A stretch of DNA of 60,409 nt from an uncultured Muribaculaceae bacterium (GCA_910589095.1 CAJUSN010000001.1:1-60409); one strand, 5' to 3'; shown: positions 51,922 to 60,278, counted from the first letter of the stretch. The notes: generated by a model not told the origin, from the letters alone. Made by a program: numbers and translations.

Positions 51922-53052
51922 TCAAAGCCGGCGGGTCACCCGCTCTATCATCTGAGGCTTCCACGTGGCGAAATCGCCCTCTATGATGTGGCGCCTCGCC
52001 TCTCCAACAAGCCACAGATAGAACGCCAGATTATGGATCGACGCTATCTGCATGGCAAGAAGTTCCTGCGAGATGAAAAGGTGGCGCACATAGGCTCGTG
52101 AGTAAGCATGGTCCACATAGGATGTACCCGAGGGGTCAAGCTCCGTGTGATCATCGGCCCACTTCTTGTTTCGCATGTTCATCACCCCGTTGGCGGTAAA
52201 CAGCATCCCGTTACGGCCGTTGCGAGTAGGCATCACACAGTCCATCATATCCACTCCGCGGTCAATCGCCTCGAGAATATTTGCGGGAGTGCCCACACCC
52301 ATCAGATAGCGCGGACGGTCAGCGGGTAGTATCTCGTTGACCACCTCTATCATCTCATACATCTTCTCTGTCGGTTCGCCAACAGCCAAACCGCCTATGG
52401 CGTTGCCGTCGGCTCCCAGATCGGCCACGAACTTGGCCGCTTCACGACGCAGATCGGGATACACCACCCCCTGCACTATAGGAAAATAAGCTTGCGAATA
52501 GCCATACAGCCCTTCGGTCTCTTTGTAGCGTTTCCATCCGCGCTCAAGCCAACGCTGCGTCAGCGCCAGCGAACGCTTGGCATAATCATAGTCGGCTGTG
52601 CCGGGAGGACACTCATCAAGCGCCATCATGATGTCGGCGCCTATGATGCGCTCTATATCCACCACATTTTCCGGCGTGAACAGATGCTTGGAGCCATCGA
52701 TATGCGACCGGAAATGTGCTCCCTCTTCCGTGAGCTTGCGCCGATCCGACAACGAAAACACCTGGAAGCCGCCGCTGTCAGTCAGTATCGGCCGGTCCCA
52801 GCCGTTGAATTTATGCAATCCACCCGCATTTCGGAGCACCTCCATTCCCGGGCGAAGATACAGATGGTAAGTATTGCCCAGTATGATCTGAGCCTTTATA
52901 TCATCGCGCAGCTCATGCTGATGCACTCCCTTTACCGAGCCGAGCGTACCCACAGGCATGAAGATAGGCGTCAGTATTCGCCCATGGTCCGTCGTGATCT
53001 CCCCGGCGCGGGCATTGGTGCCGGCTGCTGTTGACTGTAATTCAAACTTCAT
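51922..53052 (-). CDS. tgt: queuine tRNA-ribosyltransferase (Tgt) without the usual zinc cysteines
   Basis: Tgt exchanges guanine-34 of Asn, Asp, His and Tyr tRNAs for a queuosine precursor. The 376-residue protein has the nucleophile/base-binding LTDSGGFQVFSL and GVGTPANILEAIDRGVDMMDC motifs. The zinc site of Escherichia coli Tgt (DPECDCYTC plus a distal His) is replaced by DPSGTSYVD, with Gly309, Ser311 and Asp314 at the Cys positions. The distal His335 in IASIHNLAFY is kept. As far as I recall, such replacement is known in Bacteroidetes relatives, so the enzyme is probably active. Start at 53052 (MKFELQS); a longer frame to 53142 crosses the promoter. Confidence 0.93.
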   Translation of the reverse strand: MKFELQSTAAGTNARAGEITTDHGRILTPIFMPVGTLGSVKGVHQHELRDDIKAQIILGNTYHLYLRPGMEVLRNAGGLHKFNGWDRPILTDSGGFQVFSLSDRRKLTEEGAHFRSHIDGSKHLFTPENVVDIERIIGADIMMALDECPPGTADYDYAKRSLALTQRWLERGWKRYKETEGLYGYSQAYFPIVQGVVYPDLRREAAKFVADLGADGNAIGGLAVGEPTEKMYEMIEVVNEILPADRPRYLMGVGTPANILEAIDRGVDMMDCVMPTRNGRNGMLFTANGVMNMRNKKWADDHTELDPSGTSYVDHAYSRAYVRHLFISQELLAMQIASIHNLAFYLWLVGEARRHIIEGDFATWKPQMIERVTRRL

Positions 53053-53057
53053 AACCG

Positions 53058-53065
53058 CAAAATTA
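53058..53065 (-). promoter_or_regulatory. -7 element directly before tgt
   Basis: The minus strand reads TAATTTTG and ends five bases before the ATG, so the transcript would be nearly leaderless. No -33 TTG is seen at 19-20 bases. Confidence 0.4.
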
Positions 53066-53130
53066 CTAAATTTATCCCGTTCCCGCCTCATCACCGCAAA
53101 AAAAATCAAGCACTCCCCTCCAACAACAAC

Positions 53131-53262
53131 GCGGTGTGCCAAAATTCGTTTGGCACACCGCTGTTATCTTCGGATGGGAGGAGGTTGTCAGAATGGTTCA
53201 GATGGTACGAGTTGCGACCGACGCCGCATGTCAATAGCTACAACCCGAATGAGCCGTGACTA
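53131..53262 (+). repeat. dispersed structured repeat, copy B
   Basis: This copy begins with a 13-bp stem (53131-53143 with 53149-53161) and shares the downstream sequence with copy A at 26101-26220, including an identical 20-base core. Unlike copy A it has no T-run after the stem. It lies in the same plus-strand orientation between tgt and manA, both minus-strand genes, so it is antisense to any tgt upstream transcript. Confidence 0.7.
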
Positions 53263-53298
53263 AACCACCTCTTGCGGTTATTTCTCAACAAGTGCCGC

Positions 53299-54276
53299 TC
53301 AGCAAATGGCATCCACAAGCGTGGCGTTGCCTTCAAGCACAATCTCGGTAGCCATTGCAGGCACGAGCACGCTCTCACCCTTGCGCACTTCAACGCGGTT
53401 GCCGCGGTCGTCCGTAACAGTGAGCGATCCTTCAATGCAAGTGTAGGTCACGAATGAATCATAATCCGGACGGATCACCTTCTTGCCCTCAACTTTCACG
53501 CGCGAAACGGTGAAATGGTCACATTTCACCAATTCAGAAACACCATCTTTCTCCTCGCCTGCCTTGGTCACATACGAAGGATAAACTGTGTAATCAATCG
53601 CATCCTTGGCTTCTTCCACATGAAGCTCGCGGGGCTGCCCGGTCTTGGCATCAACGCGACCAAAGTCGTAGATTCGGTAAGTGATATCAGATGTTTCCTG
53701 CACCTCCACAAGCAGATTGCCCGCGCCGATGCTGTGGATACGACCGGCAGGGAGGAAGAACACATCGCCGGGGTGCGACTTGTGGTGCGCCACCACCTCC
53801 ATCAGCGTATTGTCGGCAACTTTGGCTGCATATTCCTCAGGAGTCACCTTCTGGGTCAGTCCGGCGCAAATCACTGCATCGGGCTCTGTGTCCACGATAT
53901 ACCACATTTCGGTCTTTCCCAGCGAGTTGTGACGCTTGCCGGCCAGTTCATCATCCGGATGAACCTGCAGCGAAAGATCGCCGGCGGCATCTATTATCTT
54001 GATAAGCAACGGGAACGTGTTGCCGAATCGCTCATAGGTGTGCTTACCCACAAGCGCCTCCTTGTACTCTGCAAGCACTTCAGGAAGAGTCTTGCCGGCG
54101 TCAGGACCGTTCTCCACTACCGAGGGGTTGGAGGGAACGCCCGACACTTCCCAGCTTTCGCCTATTTTGGTCTGTTCGGTTTCTATGCCCTTGAAGGGTG
54201 CTATTTTTTCACCGCCCCAAATCACGCTTTTGAGTATGGGGTTGAATTTCAACGGTGGAATGTTGGGAGTCTGCAT
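53299..54276 (-). CDS. manA: mannose-6-phosphate isomerase, class I
   Basis: ManA interconverts mannose 6-phosphate and fructose 6-phosphate. The 325-residue cupin-fold protein has zinc-binding motifs LQVHPDDELAGK, a conserved Glu in EMWYIVD, and the GDVFFLPAGRIHSIG block with a further His. The C-terminal region (YDSFVTYTCIEGSLTV onward) matches the second cupin half. The ATG at 54276 (MQTPNIPPLKF) lies past a promoter; an upstream frame to 54381 would overlap the preceding nitroreductase. Probably feeds mannose into glycolysis or GDP-mannose/fucose synthesis. Confidence 0.94.
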   Translation of the reverse strand: MQTPNIPPLKFNPILKSVIWGGEKIAPFKGIETEQTKIGESWEVSGVPSNPSVVENGPDAGKTLPEVLAEYKEALVGKHTYERFGNTFPLLIKIIDAAGDLSLQVHPDDELAGKRHNSLGKTEMWYIVDTEPDAVICAGLTQKVTPEEYAAKVADNTLMEVVAHHKSHPGDVFFLPAGRIHSIGAGNLLVEVQETSDITYRIYDFGRVDAKTGQPRELHVEEAKDAIDYTVYPSYVTKAGEEKDGVSELVKCDHFTVSRVKVEGKKVIRPDYDSFVTYTCIEGSLTVTDDRGNRVEVRKGESVLVPAMATEIVLEGNATLVDAIC

Positions 54277-54312
54277 GGTGATTATTTTTGTAGTTTTTGT
54301 AGATAGTTTCCA

Positions 54313-54343
54313 CAAAAGTAATGCATTTTGCTCACCTATGCAA
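54313..54343 (-). promoter_or_regulatory. promoter of manA
   Basis: The minus strand has TACTTTTG at 54313-54320 and TTG at 54341-54343, spaced by 20 bases. Confidence 0.65.
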
Positions 54344-54347
54344 ATGC

Positions 54348-54872
54348 TCAAGCTATGTATGTCACTTTTTCCGGATGCCACTTTTTCACCGGTGCATGCA
54401 ATTTGAGCGGACGCCCAACCGGAATCACATTAAACGGCACAAACTCATCGCTCAATCCAAGTATCCGGCTCACGCTTGCCATTCTGTCCTCATGCGGATA
54501 AGCACACGTCCACACCGCTCCCAAGCCAAGCGCATGAGCCGCCAACAGCAAATTTTCCGATGCTGCCGACACATCCTGCACCCACAGCGTTGCATCATCG
54601 CCCTCAAGGAATTTGCTCTTATCACCACACACCACTATAGCGAGTGGCGCACTGTGGGCCATCTTGCAGTAAGGCAGTGCATCCGCAAGCTCATCAAGCA
54701 CCCTCCGGGAGGTTACCGCCACAAAATGCCATGGCTGTCGGTTCACTCCCGTTGGAGCTGCCATTGCAGCATGTAGCAAAGTTGATAACTCTTCATCTGT
54801 CACCTTTACATTCGGATCAAAGTTGCGGTAGCTTGTCCGCGACATTATATTGTCAAGTGCATTTCTATCCAT
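54348..54872 (-). CDS. small nitroreductase-family protein
   Basis: This 174-residue flavoprotein has the nitroreductase pattern: NIMSRTSYRNFDPNVKVTDE near the start, then MAAPTGVNRQPWHFV, LLAAHALGLGAVWT, and a C-terminal VIPVGRPLKLHAPVKKW. It presumably binds FMN and reduces nitro compounds or quinones; the natural substrate is unknown. It is not closely similar to the 255-residue nitroreductase at 19810, being of the shorter type. The ATG at 54872 (MDRNALDNIMS) is chosen over an in-frame ATG at 54986 because the additional segment has no family counterpart. Confidence 0.88.
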   Translation of the reverse strand: MDRNALDNIMSRTSYRNFDPNVKVTDEELSTLLHAAMAAPTGVNRQPWHFVAVTSRRVLDELADALPYCKMAHSAPLAIVVCGDKSKFLEGDDATLWVQDVSAASENLLLAAHALGLGAVWTCAYPHEDRMASVSRILGLSDEFVPFNVIPVGRPLKLHAPVKKWHPEKVTYIA

Positions 54873-55186
54873 ATTTATTTTTATTGAAGTGATTATAACA
54901 TAACGCACAGCCATCCTCCCCAGTTCATCAAAAAAATTTTTCCTCTCAAATGAACCCCTGGCCCCCTCCCAACGTTTACATGACAAGAGAAGGCATTTTG
55001 CTGGCGTTATTAAAAAGCCACACCCCTTATTTCGATAACCTTCTCAGCCCACTTCCGCCATCCGGACGTGGGCTCTTTTTTTATAAAACATCATCCCCGG
55101 GGGGACAAACTGTTAGAGAAGTAATTTCAAGTGAATGCAACCATTTCCATGTTAACCGACGTCTAATAGGAAAAACAGTTTGACTC
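54873..55186. other. intergenic region with an orphan plus-strand terminator
   Basis: I see no convincing gene in these 314 bases. The plus strand carries a good intrinsic terminator (55046-55082) with no annotated gene upstream on that strand. An unannotated small RNA, or an attenuator in the leader of the lipoprotein gene at 55187, would explain it. An AAAAAGCC tract at 55012-55019 could partly pair with the terminator's 3' arm and T-run. Confidence 0.4.
55046..55082 (+). terminator. orphan intrinsic terminator
   Basis: AGCCCAC (55046-55052) pairs with GTGGGCT (55068-55074), with an inner CCG/CGG pairing, and is followed by a run of seven T residues (55076-55082). Confidence 0.75.
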
Positions 55187-55516
55187 ATGAAAAAATACTT
55201 TATCCCTTTCTTGGCTCTCCTCCTATGTTCCTGCTCCGAAAAGTACACCTACTACATTGAAACCGAGAACGGCGAACGCATCGTTGCCGGCAATAGCACT
55301 ATTGGTGAAAACGAAGTCGGAAATTTCCGTGCCTCATCCGACAGCGCTGCCTATTTAGAGGGCTACCACCGGCTCGTTCTTGCACAACAAGTCTACAACG
55401 ACCTTGCACAAGCAAATTTAAACAAGCATGGAAAACCAGTCCGTTTGTTCATTTTCAACGAAGACGGGACAGAGATTTCCAACATCGATTTCGCAACCAA
55501 ACACGCGGAAGAATAA
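55187..55516 (+). CDS. small predicted lipoprotein
   Basis: This 109-residue protein has a basic start (MKKY), a short hydrophobic core and a lipobox-like LCSC with Cys at about residue 16. It is therefore probably an outer- or inner-membrane lipoprotein. The mature part contains ENGERIVAGNS and VRLFIFNEDGTEISNIDF, which look like short beta strands. I know no domain for it. It is flanked upstream by the orphan terminator and downstream by a bidirectional hairpin, so it is probably transcribed alone. Confidence 0.7.
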   Translation: MKKYFIPFLALLLCSCSEKYTYYIETENGERIVAGNSTIGENEVGNFRASSDSAAYLEGYHRLVLAQQVYNDLAQANLNKHGKPVRLFIFNEDGTEISNIDFATKHAEE

Positions 55517-55563
55517 GAACTCAGACACCAATACTAATTATCATCCCCCATCAAATACCAACA

Positions 55564-55595
55564 AAGTCCATGCACCCCCTCGAGTGCATGGACTT
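55564..55595. terminator. bidirectional hairpin between the lipoprotein gene and rho
   Basis: A perfect 12-bp stem (AAGTCCATGCAC 55564-55575 with GTGCATGGACTT 55584-55595) lies between convergent stops. T-rich flanks are modest on both sides. Confidence 0.65.
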
Positions 55596-55621
55596 CGCTA
55601 ATTATTTCTATCCAAAATCTA

Positions 55622-57757
55622 TCAGTCGCCCATGGTGCGCAACAGCTCATCGTTGCTTGACGTGCGCTCCATTCGGTCCTTGATAAATTCCATTGACTCA
55701 ACCGAGTTGCGGTCCGACAGGAAGCGCCGGAGAATCCACATGCGGTTAAGTGTCTCCTCGCGAAGCAACAGGTCGTCCCTGCGGGTGCTCGATGCCATGA
55801 TATCCACTGCCGGGAATATGCGCTTGTTCGAAAGCTTGCGGTCAAGCTGAAGCTCCATATTGCCCGTGCCCTTGAACTCTTCGAATATCACCTCATCCAT
55901 CTTTGAAGAGGTTTCAGTAAGGGCGGTGGCGATGATTGTGAGCGACCCTCCGTTTTCAATGTTTCGCGCTGCTCCAAAAAAGCGCTTGGGCTTCTGGAGC
56001 GCGTTGGCATCCACACCTCCTGACAGTATCTTGCCCGACGCGGGGGAAACCGTATTGTATGCGCGAGCCAGACGCGTTATTGAGTCAAGCAGAATCACCA
56101 CATCATGTCCGCATTCCACCATGCGCTTCGCTTTTTCAAGTACAATACCGGCAATCTTCACGTGGCGGTCGGCAGGCTCATCGAATGTCGATGCTATCAC
56201 CTCTGCATTCACGCTGCGGCTCATGTCTGTCACCTCCTCGGGGCGTTCGTCAATAAGCAGAATCATGATATATGTCTCGGGGTGATTCTCGGCAATAGCA
56301 TTAGCTATATCCTTCAGAAGAATGGTCTTACCGGTTTTTGGAGGTGCCACGATAAGACCGCGCTGGCCTTTACCTATCGGCGAGAACATATCCACTATTC
56401 GGGTCGATATATTTGCCGAACGTCCTGATGTGAGATCAAACTTCTCATCTGGGAACAGCGGAGTGAGATGCTCGAAAGGCACTCGGTCGCGGATAAATTC
56501 GGGGGAGCGACCGTTGACCTTAAGCACCTGAGTCAGCGGGAAATACTTTTCTCCCTCACGCGGAGGACGTATCGAAGCTTCAACCACGTCACCTGTTTTC
56601 AGCGCATGTGATTTCACCTGCTGCTGCGTCAGATAAACGTCGTCAGGCGAGGGCAAATAATTGAAATCGCTTGAACGGAGGAAACCATGCCCTTCGGGTG
56701 CAACTTCAAGCACACCACAGGTCTCGATCAATCCGTCGAAGTTATAGCGTGGCTGCACATTTTGATTTGCGCCGCCATTATTGTTGCGGTTCTTCTTGTT
56801 GCGGTTCTTCTGCTGCTTATCCAGCTTTTCCTGCTGCCATGGCTCCAAAAGGTTTATGGGCTGCGATGCAACCGCTGCTGCTGCGGCTGCTGCGGCTTCC
56901 TCCTTTTCGCGCTGGGAGCGGGGCACAAATTTACGCCCTTCGCCACGCGGGAAGAATGAACCGAATGTTGCGTCGCGCTTGCCAAAATCGCGCTTGCCCT
57001 GTCGCGGTTGCTGGCGGGGCTGCTCTTCGCCTTCCGGTTGCTGAACGCTCTCCTGCGATCCTCCATTTGCTTTATTCTCGCTTTCCGCAGCCACGGGTGC
57101 ATCCTGCGGCTCGGACTTGGGCTGTCCATCCTCCTGACTTTCCGGAGCTTGCACTGCCACGGCTTCCTTCTCTTCAGTCGTTGTCTGCACTGCGGTTGCC
57201 GATTCGGCCTCTGATTGTGCCTGGGGCTGCTCTCCTTTGCGTTTACGTCCGCGTTTCGGTTTTTCCGGCTCGGCTACTGATTCCTGCTGCGGCTCGGTTG
57301 CGGCTGCTGCCAATGTCTCATCGGCCGGCGCTTGCGCCTCGCTTTTCGGCTTACGCCCACGCTTTTTAGGCGCTTTCTGAACTTCTTCCGCAGCAGGTTC
57401 TGTTACGGCTCCGCTCTCCGCACCTCCGTCAGCTTCCGCTGCCGGCTCGGCCTTGGGCTGCTTGGATTTCTTAGCCTTGGGCTGCGTACGCGCCTCCTTG
57501 CTATCCTCCTTCGCGCCCTCCTTGGCTTCCGCCTTCTCTGCACTCCCCTTCTGACCTTTGCCTCGTTTCGACTTGGGTTTATCGGAGGTGGCCTTACGGG
57601 TTTGTGCCGTGGCTACGGAGTTAATGGCTTGCTGATCAAGAATTTCATAAACCGCCGTTTCGCGGTCGGTCAAGTTGAGTTTATTCAATCCCATATTGTC
57701 GGCAACTTCCTTCAGTTGCTCGTCGCTCATGGATTGTAGCTCTGAGATATTATACAT
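55622..57757 (-). CDS. rho: transcription termination factor Rho with a long N-terminal insertion
   Basis: Rho is the hexameric RNA helicase that ends untranslated transcripts. The 711-residue protein begins with the Rho N-terminal helical domain (MYNISELQSMSDEQLKEVA). An insertion of about 270 residues follows (about 50-320), very rich in Lys, Glu, Ala, Pro, Gln and Arg and probably disordered. The RNA-binding cold-shock domain (GVLEVAPEGHGFLRSSDFNYL) and the ATPase domain come next, with Walker A IVAPPKTGKTILL, Walker B DVVILLDSITRLARAY and GGVDANALQKPKRFFGAARN. Escherichia coli Rho has 419 residues; such inserts are known from Bacteroidetes and some actinobacteria and can bind RNA or drive condensates. 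Confidence 0.95.
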   Translation of the reverse strand: MYNISELQSMSDEQLKEVADNMGLNKLNLTDRETAVYEILDQQAINSVATAQTRKATSDKPKSKRGKGQKGSAEKAEAKEGAKEDSKEARTQPKAKKSKQPKAEPAAEADGGAESGAVTEPAAEEVQKAPKKRGRKPKSEAQAPADETLAAAATEPQQESVAEPEKPKRGRKRKGEQPQAQSEAESATAVQTTTEEKEAVAVQAPESQEDGQPKSEPQDAPVAAESENKANGGSQESVQQPEGEEQPRQQPRQGKRDFGKRDATFGSFFPRGEGRKFVPRSQREKEEAAAAAAAAVASQPINLLEPWQQEKLDKQQKNRNKKNRNNNGGANQNVQPRYNFDGLIETCGVLEVAPEGHGFLRSSDFNYLPSPDDVYLTQQQVKSHALKTGDVVEASIRPPREGEKYFPLTQVLKVNGRSPEFIRDRVPFEHLTPLFPDEKFDLTSGRSANISTRIVDMFSPIGKGQRGLIVAPPKTGKTILLKDIANAIAENHPETYIMILLIDERPEEVTDMSRSVNAEVIASTFDEPADRHVKIAGIVLEKAKRMVECGHDVVILLDSITRLARAYNTVSPASGKILSGGVDANALQKPKRFFGAARNIENGGSLTIIATALTETSSKMDEVIFEEFKGTGNMELQLDRKLSNKRIFPAVDIMASSTRRDDLLLREETLNRMWILRRFLSDRNSVESMEFIKDRMERTSSNDELLRTMGD

Positions 57758-58127
57758 AAAGTAATATTGGATGAGGGGAAATATTCTGTTTTGTGACTGT
57801 TGCCGGGAAGCGTAACTCTCTGCTTATCATCAAGCTGGAGACTTATGATTCATCGCAACTCTAATGAAATGAATATATTCTGATTAAAGTCGGCTAAAGC
57901 TTGGCATAAAACGCCTCCTGAGGATGCACCTCCGGCCATAGCCGTTTGTCCCATATATTGGGATTCACAATCTTGTAAACTTAAACGGATTTATTATGGA
58001 GTTCCATAATCATTGAGTGTATGTTGAAAACAAGCCGAAGGCCGGTTAAAACAATTCATTTGGTGAAGCAAACACACTCCAAGGCTGCGAGCGCCGGGCC
58101 CGAATTTCATATGGCCCAAACTCTTTG
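57758..58127 (-). promoter_or_regulatory. long 5' leader of rho
   Basis: From the promoter at 58128-58158 to the rho ATG there are about 370 untranslated bases. This is far longer than other leaders in the window. The leader contains a possible 38-codon frame (ATG at 58110, stop at 57994-57996) of unclear reality and several short hairpins. Rho autoregulation through a long leader is known in Escherichia coli; a similar arrangement here is inferred. Confidence 0.45.
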
Positions 58128-58158
58128 CAAAGTTATACATTAATTTTTATACTTGCAA
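58128..58158 (-). promoter_or_regulatory. promoter of rho
   Basis: The minus strand has TAACTTTG at 58128-58135 and TTG at 58156-58158, spaced by exactly 20 bases. Confidence 0.65.
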
Positions 58159-58473
58159 TTATTTCTGCTCTATTTTGGCCATCATACTGATTATAACCAC
58201 TTTACGAGGATTATATCAATCTTTCACCATTGTTGTACCATTTTTTGCCGTCAACAATCGCACATCCTTGGCCACATTCTGTTAACTACACAGCCCGCGT
58301 GTGCCACACTTTTGCTAAGAGTAACGCTCCGCACTTAGAGTAACGCTCGTGATATATATATTGTTTAAGCCTCTCCCCCCTCCCTTTAAACATTCGCCGT
58401 CTGCCGAACACACGTGCCCGCTGCGGCGTTCTTTTTACATCCCGGACATAATCAAGCCGGAATCCTTTCTCAC
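58159..58473. other. intergenic region upstream of the AspT-type transporter
   Basis: No gene is supported. The region holds the 12-base direct repeat pair at 58318-58348 and pyrimidine-rich sequence before the transporter start. A possible -7-like CACTTTTG lies at about 58307-58314. Confidence 0.4.
58318..58348 (+). repeat. 12-base direct repeat pair, operator candidate
   Basis: AGAGTAACGCTC occurs at 58318-58329 and again at 58337-58348, a period of 19 bases (about two helical turns). It lies 126 bases before the transporter ATG, so it may be a regulator-binding site. Confidence 0.5.
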
Positions 58474-60174
58474 ATGCTCGACTCTTTCACTCAAATATTA
58501 CGAACTTATCCCACCCTCGCCCTCTTTCTAACTCTCGGGCTCGGGTTTATGATTGGAAAAATCCGCATTGGATCTTTCTCTCTCGGCAGCGTCACGGCCG
58601 TGCTCCTCGTTGGCGTTCTTGTCGGACAGCTCAACATACCAATGGACGGCCCCTTGAAGATGGTTTTCTTCATGATGTTTCTCTTTTCCATAGGCTATAG
58701 CGTAGGTCCCGACTTTTTCAAATCCCTTCGTGGACAGGGGGCGCGCCAAGCTCTCTTCGCCGTAATCATGAGTTCCATGTGCTTCGGCATCACTCTCCTT
58801 ATTGCCCATCTGTTCAGCTATTCCAAGGGCGAAACCGTAGGTCTATTCTCCGGTTCCCAGACCTGTTCGGCCATCATCGGAGTTGGATCTGAAGCCATTT
58901 CCCGAATCGGGCTGCCGGCACCGGAACTAAAACGTCAATTGTCGCTCATTCCCGTTTGCTATGCCGTAACATATATCTTCGGCACACTCGGCACCGTCAT
59001 ACTCCTCGGCAATCTCGGGCCGAAACTCCTCGGGGGCTTGGACCACGTGAAAAAATGCACTGCCGAGCTTGAAAAAAAATTGGACCGGATGGGGCGCAAG
59101 GACGACCCGGCCTATATAAACGCCATGCGCACCGTGGCCTATCGCGCCTACGTGACTGAATCCGAATTCTTCTCCATACCTCGCACCGTTAAGGAAACCG
59201 AACGTTACCTCCGCACATGCGGAATGGAAGTCTACATCGACCGCCTCCTGCACAACGGTGAAATATCAGCCCCTCGTCATGACGACACCATCTCTGCCGG
59301 CGACAGCATCGTCGTATGCGGACGCTCGGAATTCATCGTCAACGTCGGCCCACAACTCGGCCGGGAAATTGCCGATGCCAACCTCCTGTCTTATCCCCTT
59401 GAACGTGTAGGCATCGTTGTTGTCAAGAAAGGTTTTATCGGAAAATCAATCTCGCAACTCAGAAAAGAAAAATACATGCACGGCGTGGTGGTGCGCGATG
59501 CCGCCCGCAACGGCAAAGAATTGGAAATCGACACATCCACAACCTTTGCCAAAGGCGACCGCATCACAATCCTCGGCCGACCTGTACAAGTCCGAAAAGC
59601 TTCCGCTATGATTGGCCACGTTGACCGACCCTCCAATTCAAGCGACCTTATGTTTGTTGGATTGGCCATTTTCATCGGCGGTCTCTTCGGAGCTCTCACT
59701 TTCTGGGTGGGCTCACTCCCCCTGAGCTTCGGCACAAGTGGAGGCGCTCTTGTCGCCGGACTCGTTTTTGGATGGCTCCGCACCCGCCGACCCACCTACG
59801 GAAACATCCCCCCTGCTGCCCTCTGGTTCATGAACAATATGGGCCTCAACGTTTTCATAGCCGTCATAGGCATAGAAGCTGCCCCATCGTTCATCAGCGG
59901 TATCCGTACCGTAGGCCCCATGCTATTCCTTGCAGGTGCAGTCGGGACCCTCATCCCGCTTCTCTTCGGTCTTTGGTTGGGCAATAAGGTATTTAAATTC
60001 AATCCTGCCATAACACTTGGCTGCTGCGCCGGCACCCGCACATGCACCGCCTCACTCGGGGCCGTACAGGACGCCATTGGCAGCACCCTCCCCGCAATCG
60101 GCTACACCGTAACCTACGCCGTCAGCAATCTCCTCCTCGTTATCTGGGGTCTCCTGGCCGTTATGATAATATAG
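58474..60174 (+). CDS. AspT/YidE-family transporter with TrkA-C domains
   Basis: This 566-residue protein has the duplicated membrane architecture of the aspartate:alanine exchanger (AspT/YidE/YbjL) family. One set of helices spans about residues 10-180, two cytoplasmic TrkA-C-like domains occupy about 205-385, and a second set of helices spans 390-566. GSQTCSAIIGVGSEAI and GCCAGTRTCTASLGAVQDA are the two symmetry-related motifs of the halves. Close relatives exchange aspartate and alanine, but substrates of YidE-like members are often unknown. A GTG at 58414 would extend the frame by 20 non-homologous residues; the ATG at 58474 is the likely start. Confidence 0.9.
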   Translation: MLDSFTQILRTYPTLALFLTLGLGFMIGKIRIGSFSLGSVTAVLLVGVLVGQLNIPMDGPLKMVFFMMFLFSIGYSVGPDFFKSLRGQGARQALFAVIMSSMCFGITLLIAHLFSYSKGETVGLFSGSQTCSAIIGVGSEAISRIGLPAPELKRQLSLIPVCYAVTYIFGTLGTVILLGNLGPKLLGGLDHVKKCTAELEKKLDRMGRKDDPAYINAMRTVAYRAYVTESEFFSIPRTVKETERYLRTCGMEVYIDRLLHNGEISAPRHDDTISAGDSIVVCGRSEFIVNVGPQLGREIADANLLSYPLERVGIVVVKKGFIGKSISQLRKEKYMHGVVVRDAARNGKELEIDTSTTFAKGDRITILGRPVQVRKASAMIGHVDRPSNSSDLMFVGLAIFIGGLFGALTFWVGSLPLSFGTSGGALVAGLVFGWLRTRRPTYGNIPPAALWFMNNMGLNVFIAVIGIEAAPSFISGIRTVGPMLFLAGAVGTLIPLLFGLWLGNKVFKFNPAITLGCCAGTRTCTASLGAVQDAIGSTLPAIGYTVTYAVSNLLLVIWGLLAVMII

Positions 60175-60278
60175 CAATCCGCCATCCCCTCGGCAATATT
60201 CCCCAAACTCCAATTCGCTCATATCCAACCCAAAGCAACCTTAGCCCGAATTTCGTATCAAAAATCGTCCGGATTTTT

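Noticed and set aside
54950..55183. 77-codon frame covering the orphan terminator
   Set aside because: It runs straight through the terminator hairpin and T-run, is low in coding character, and would end just before the lipoprotein gene without any clear domain or start signal.
56671..57369. 232-codon plus-strand frame antisense to rho
   Set aside because: It lies wholly inside the low-complexity insertion of rho and reflects the GC-rich repetitive composition there.
57994..58110. 38-codon leader peptide in front of rho
   Set aside because: The frame (ATG 58110, stop 57994) shows no signal, repeat or overlap with rho, so it is kept only as a note to the leader finding and not as a gene.
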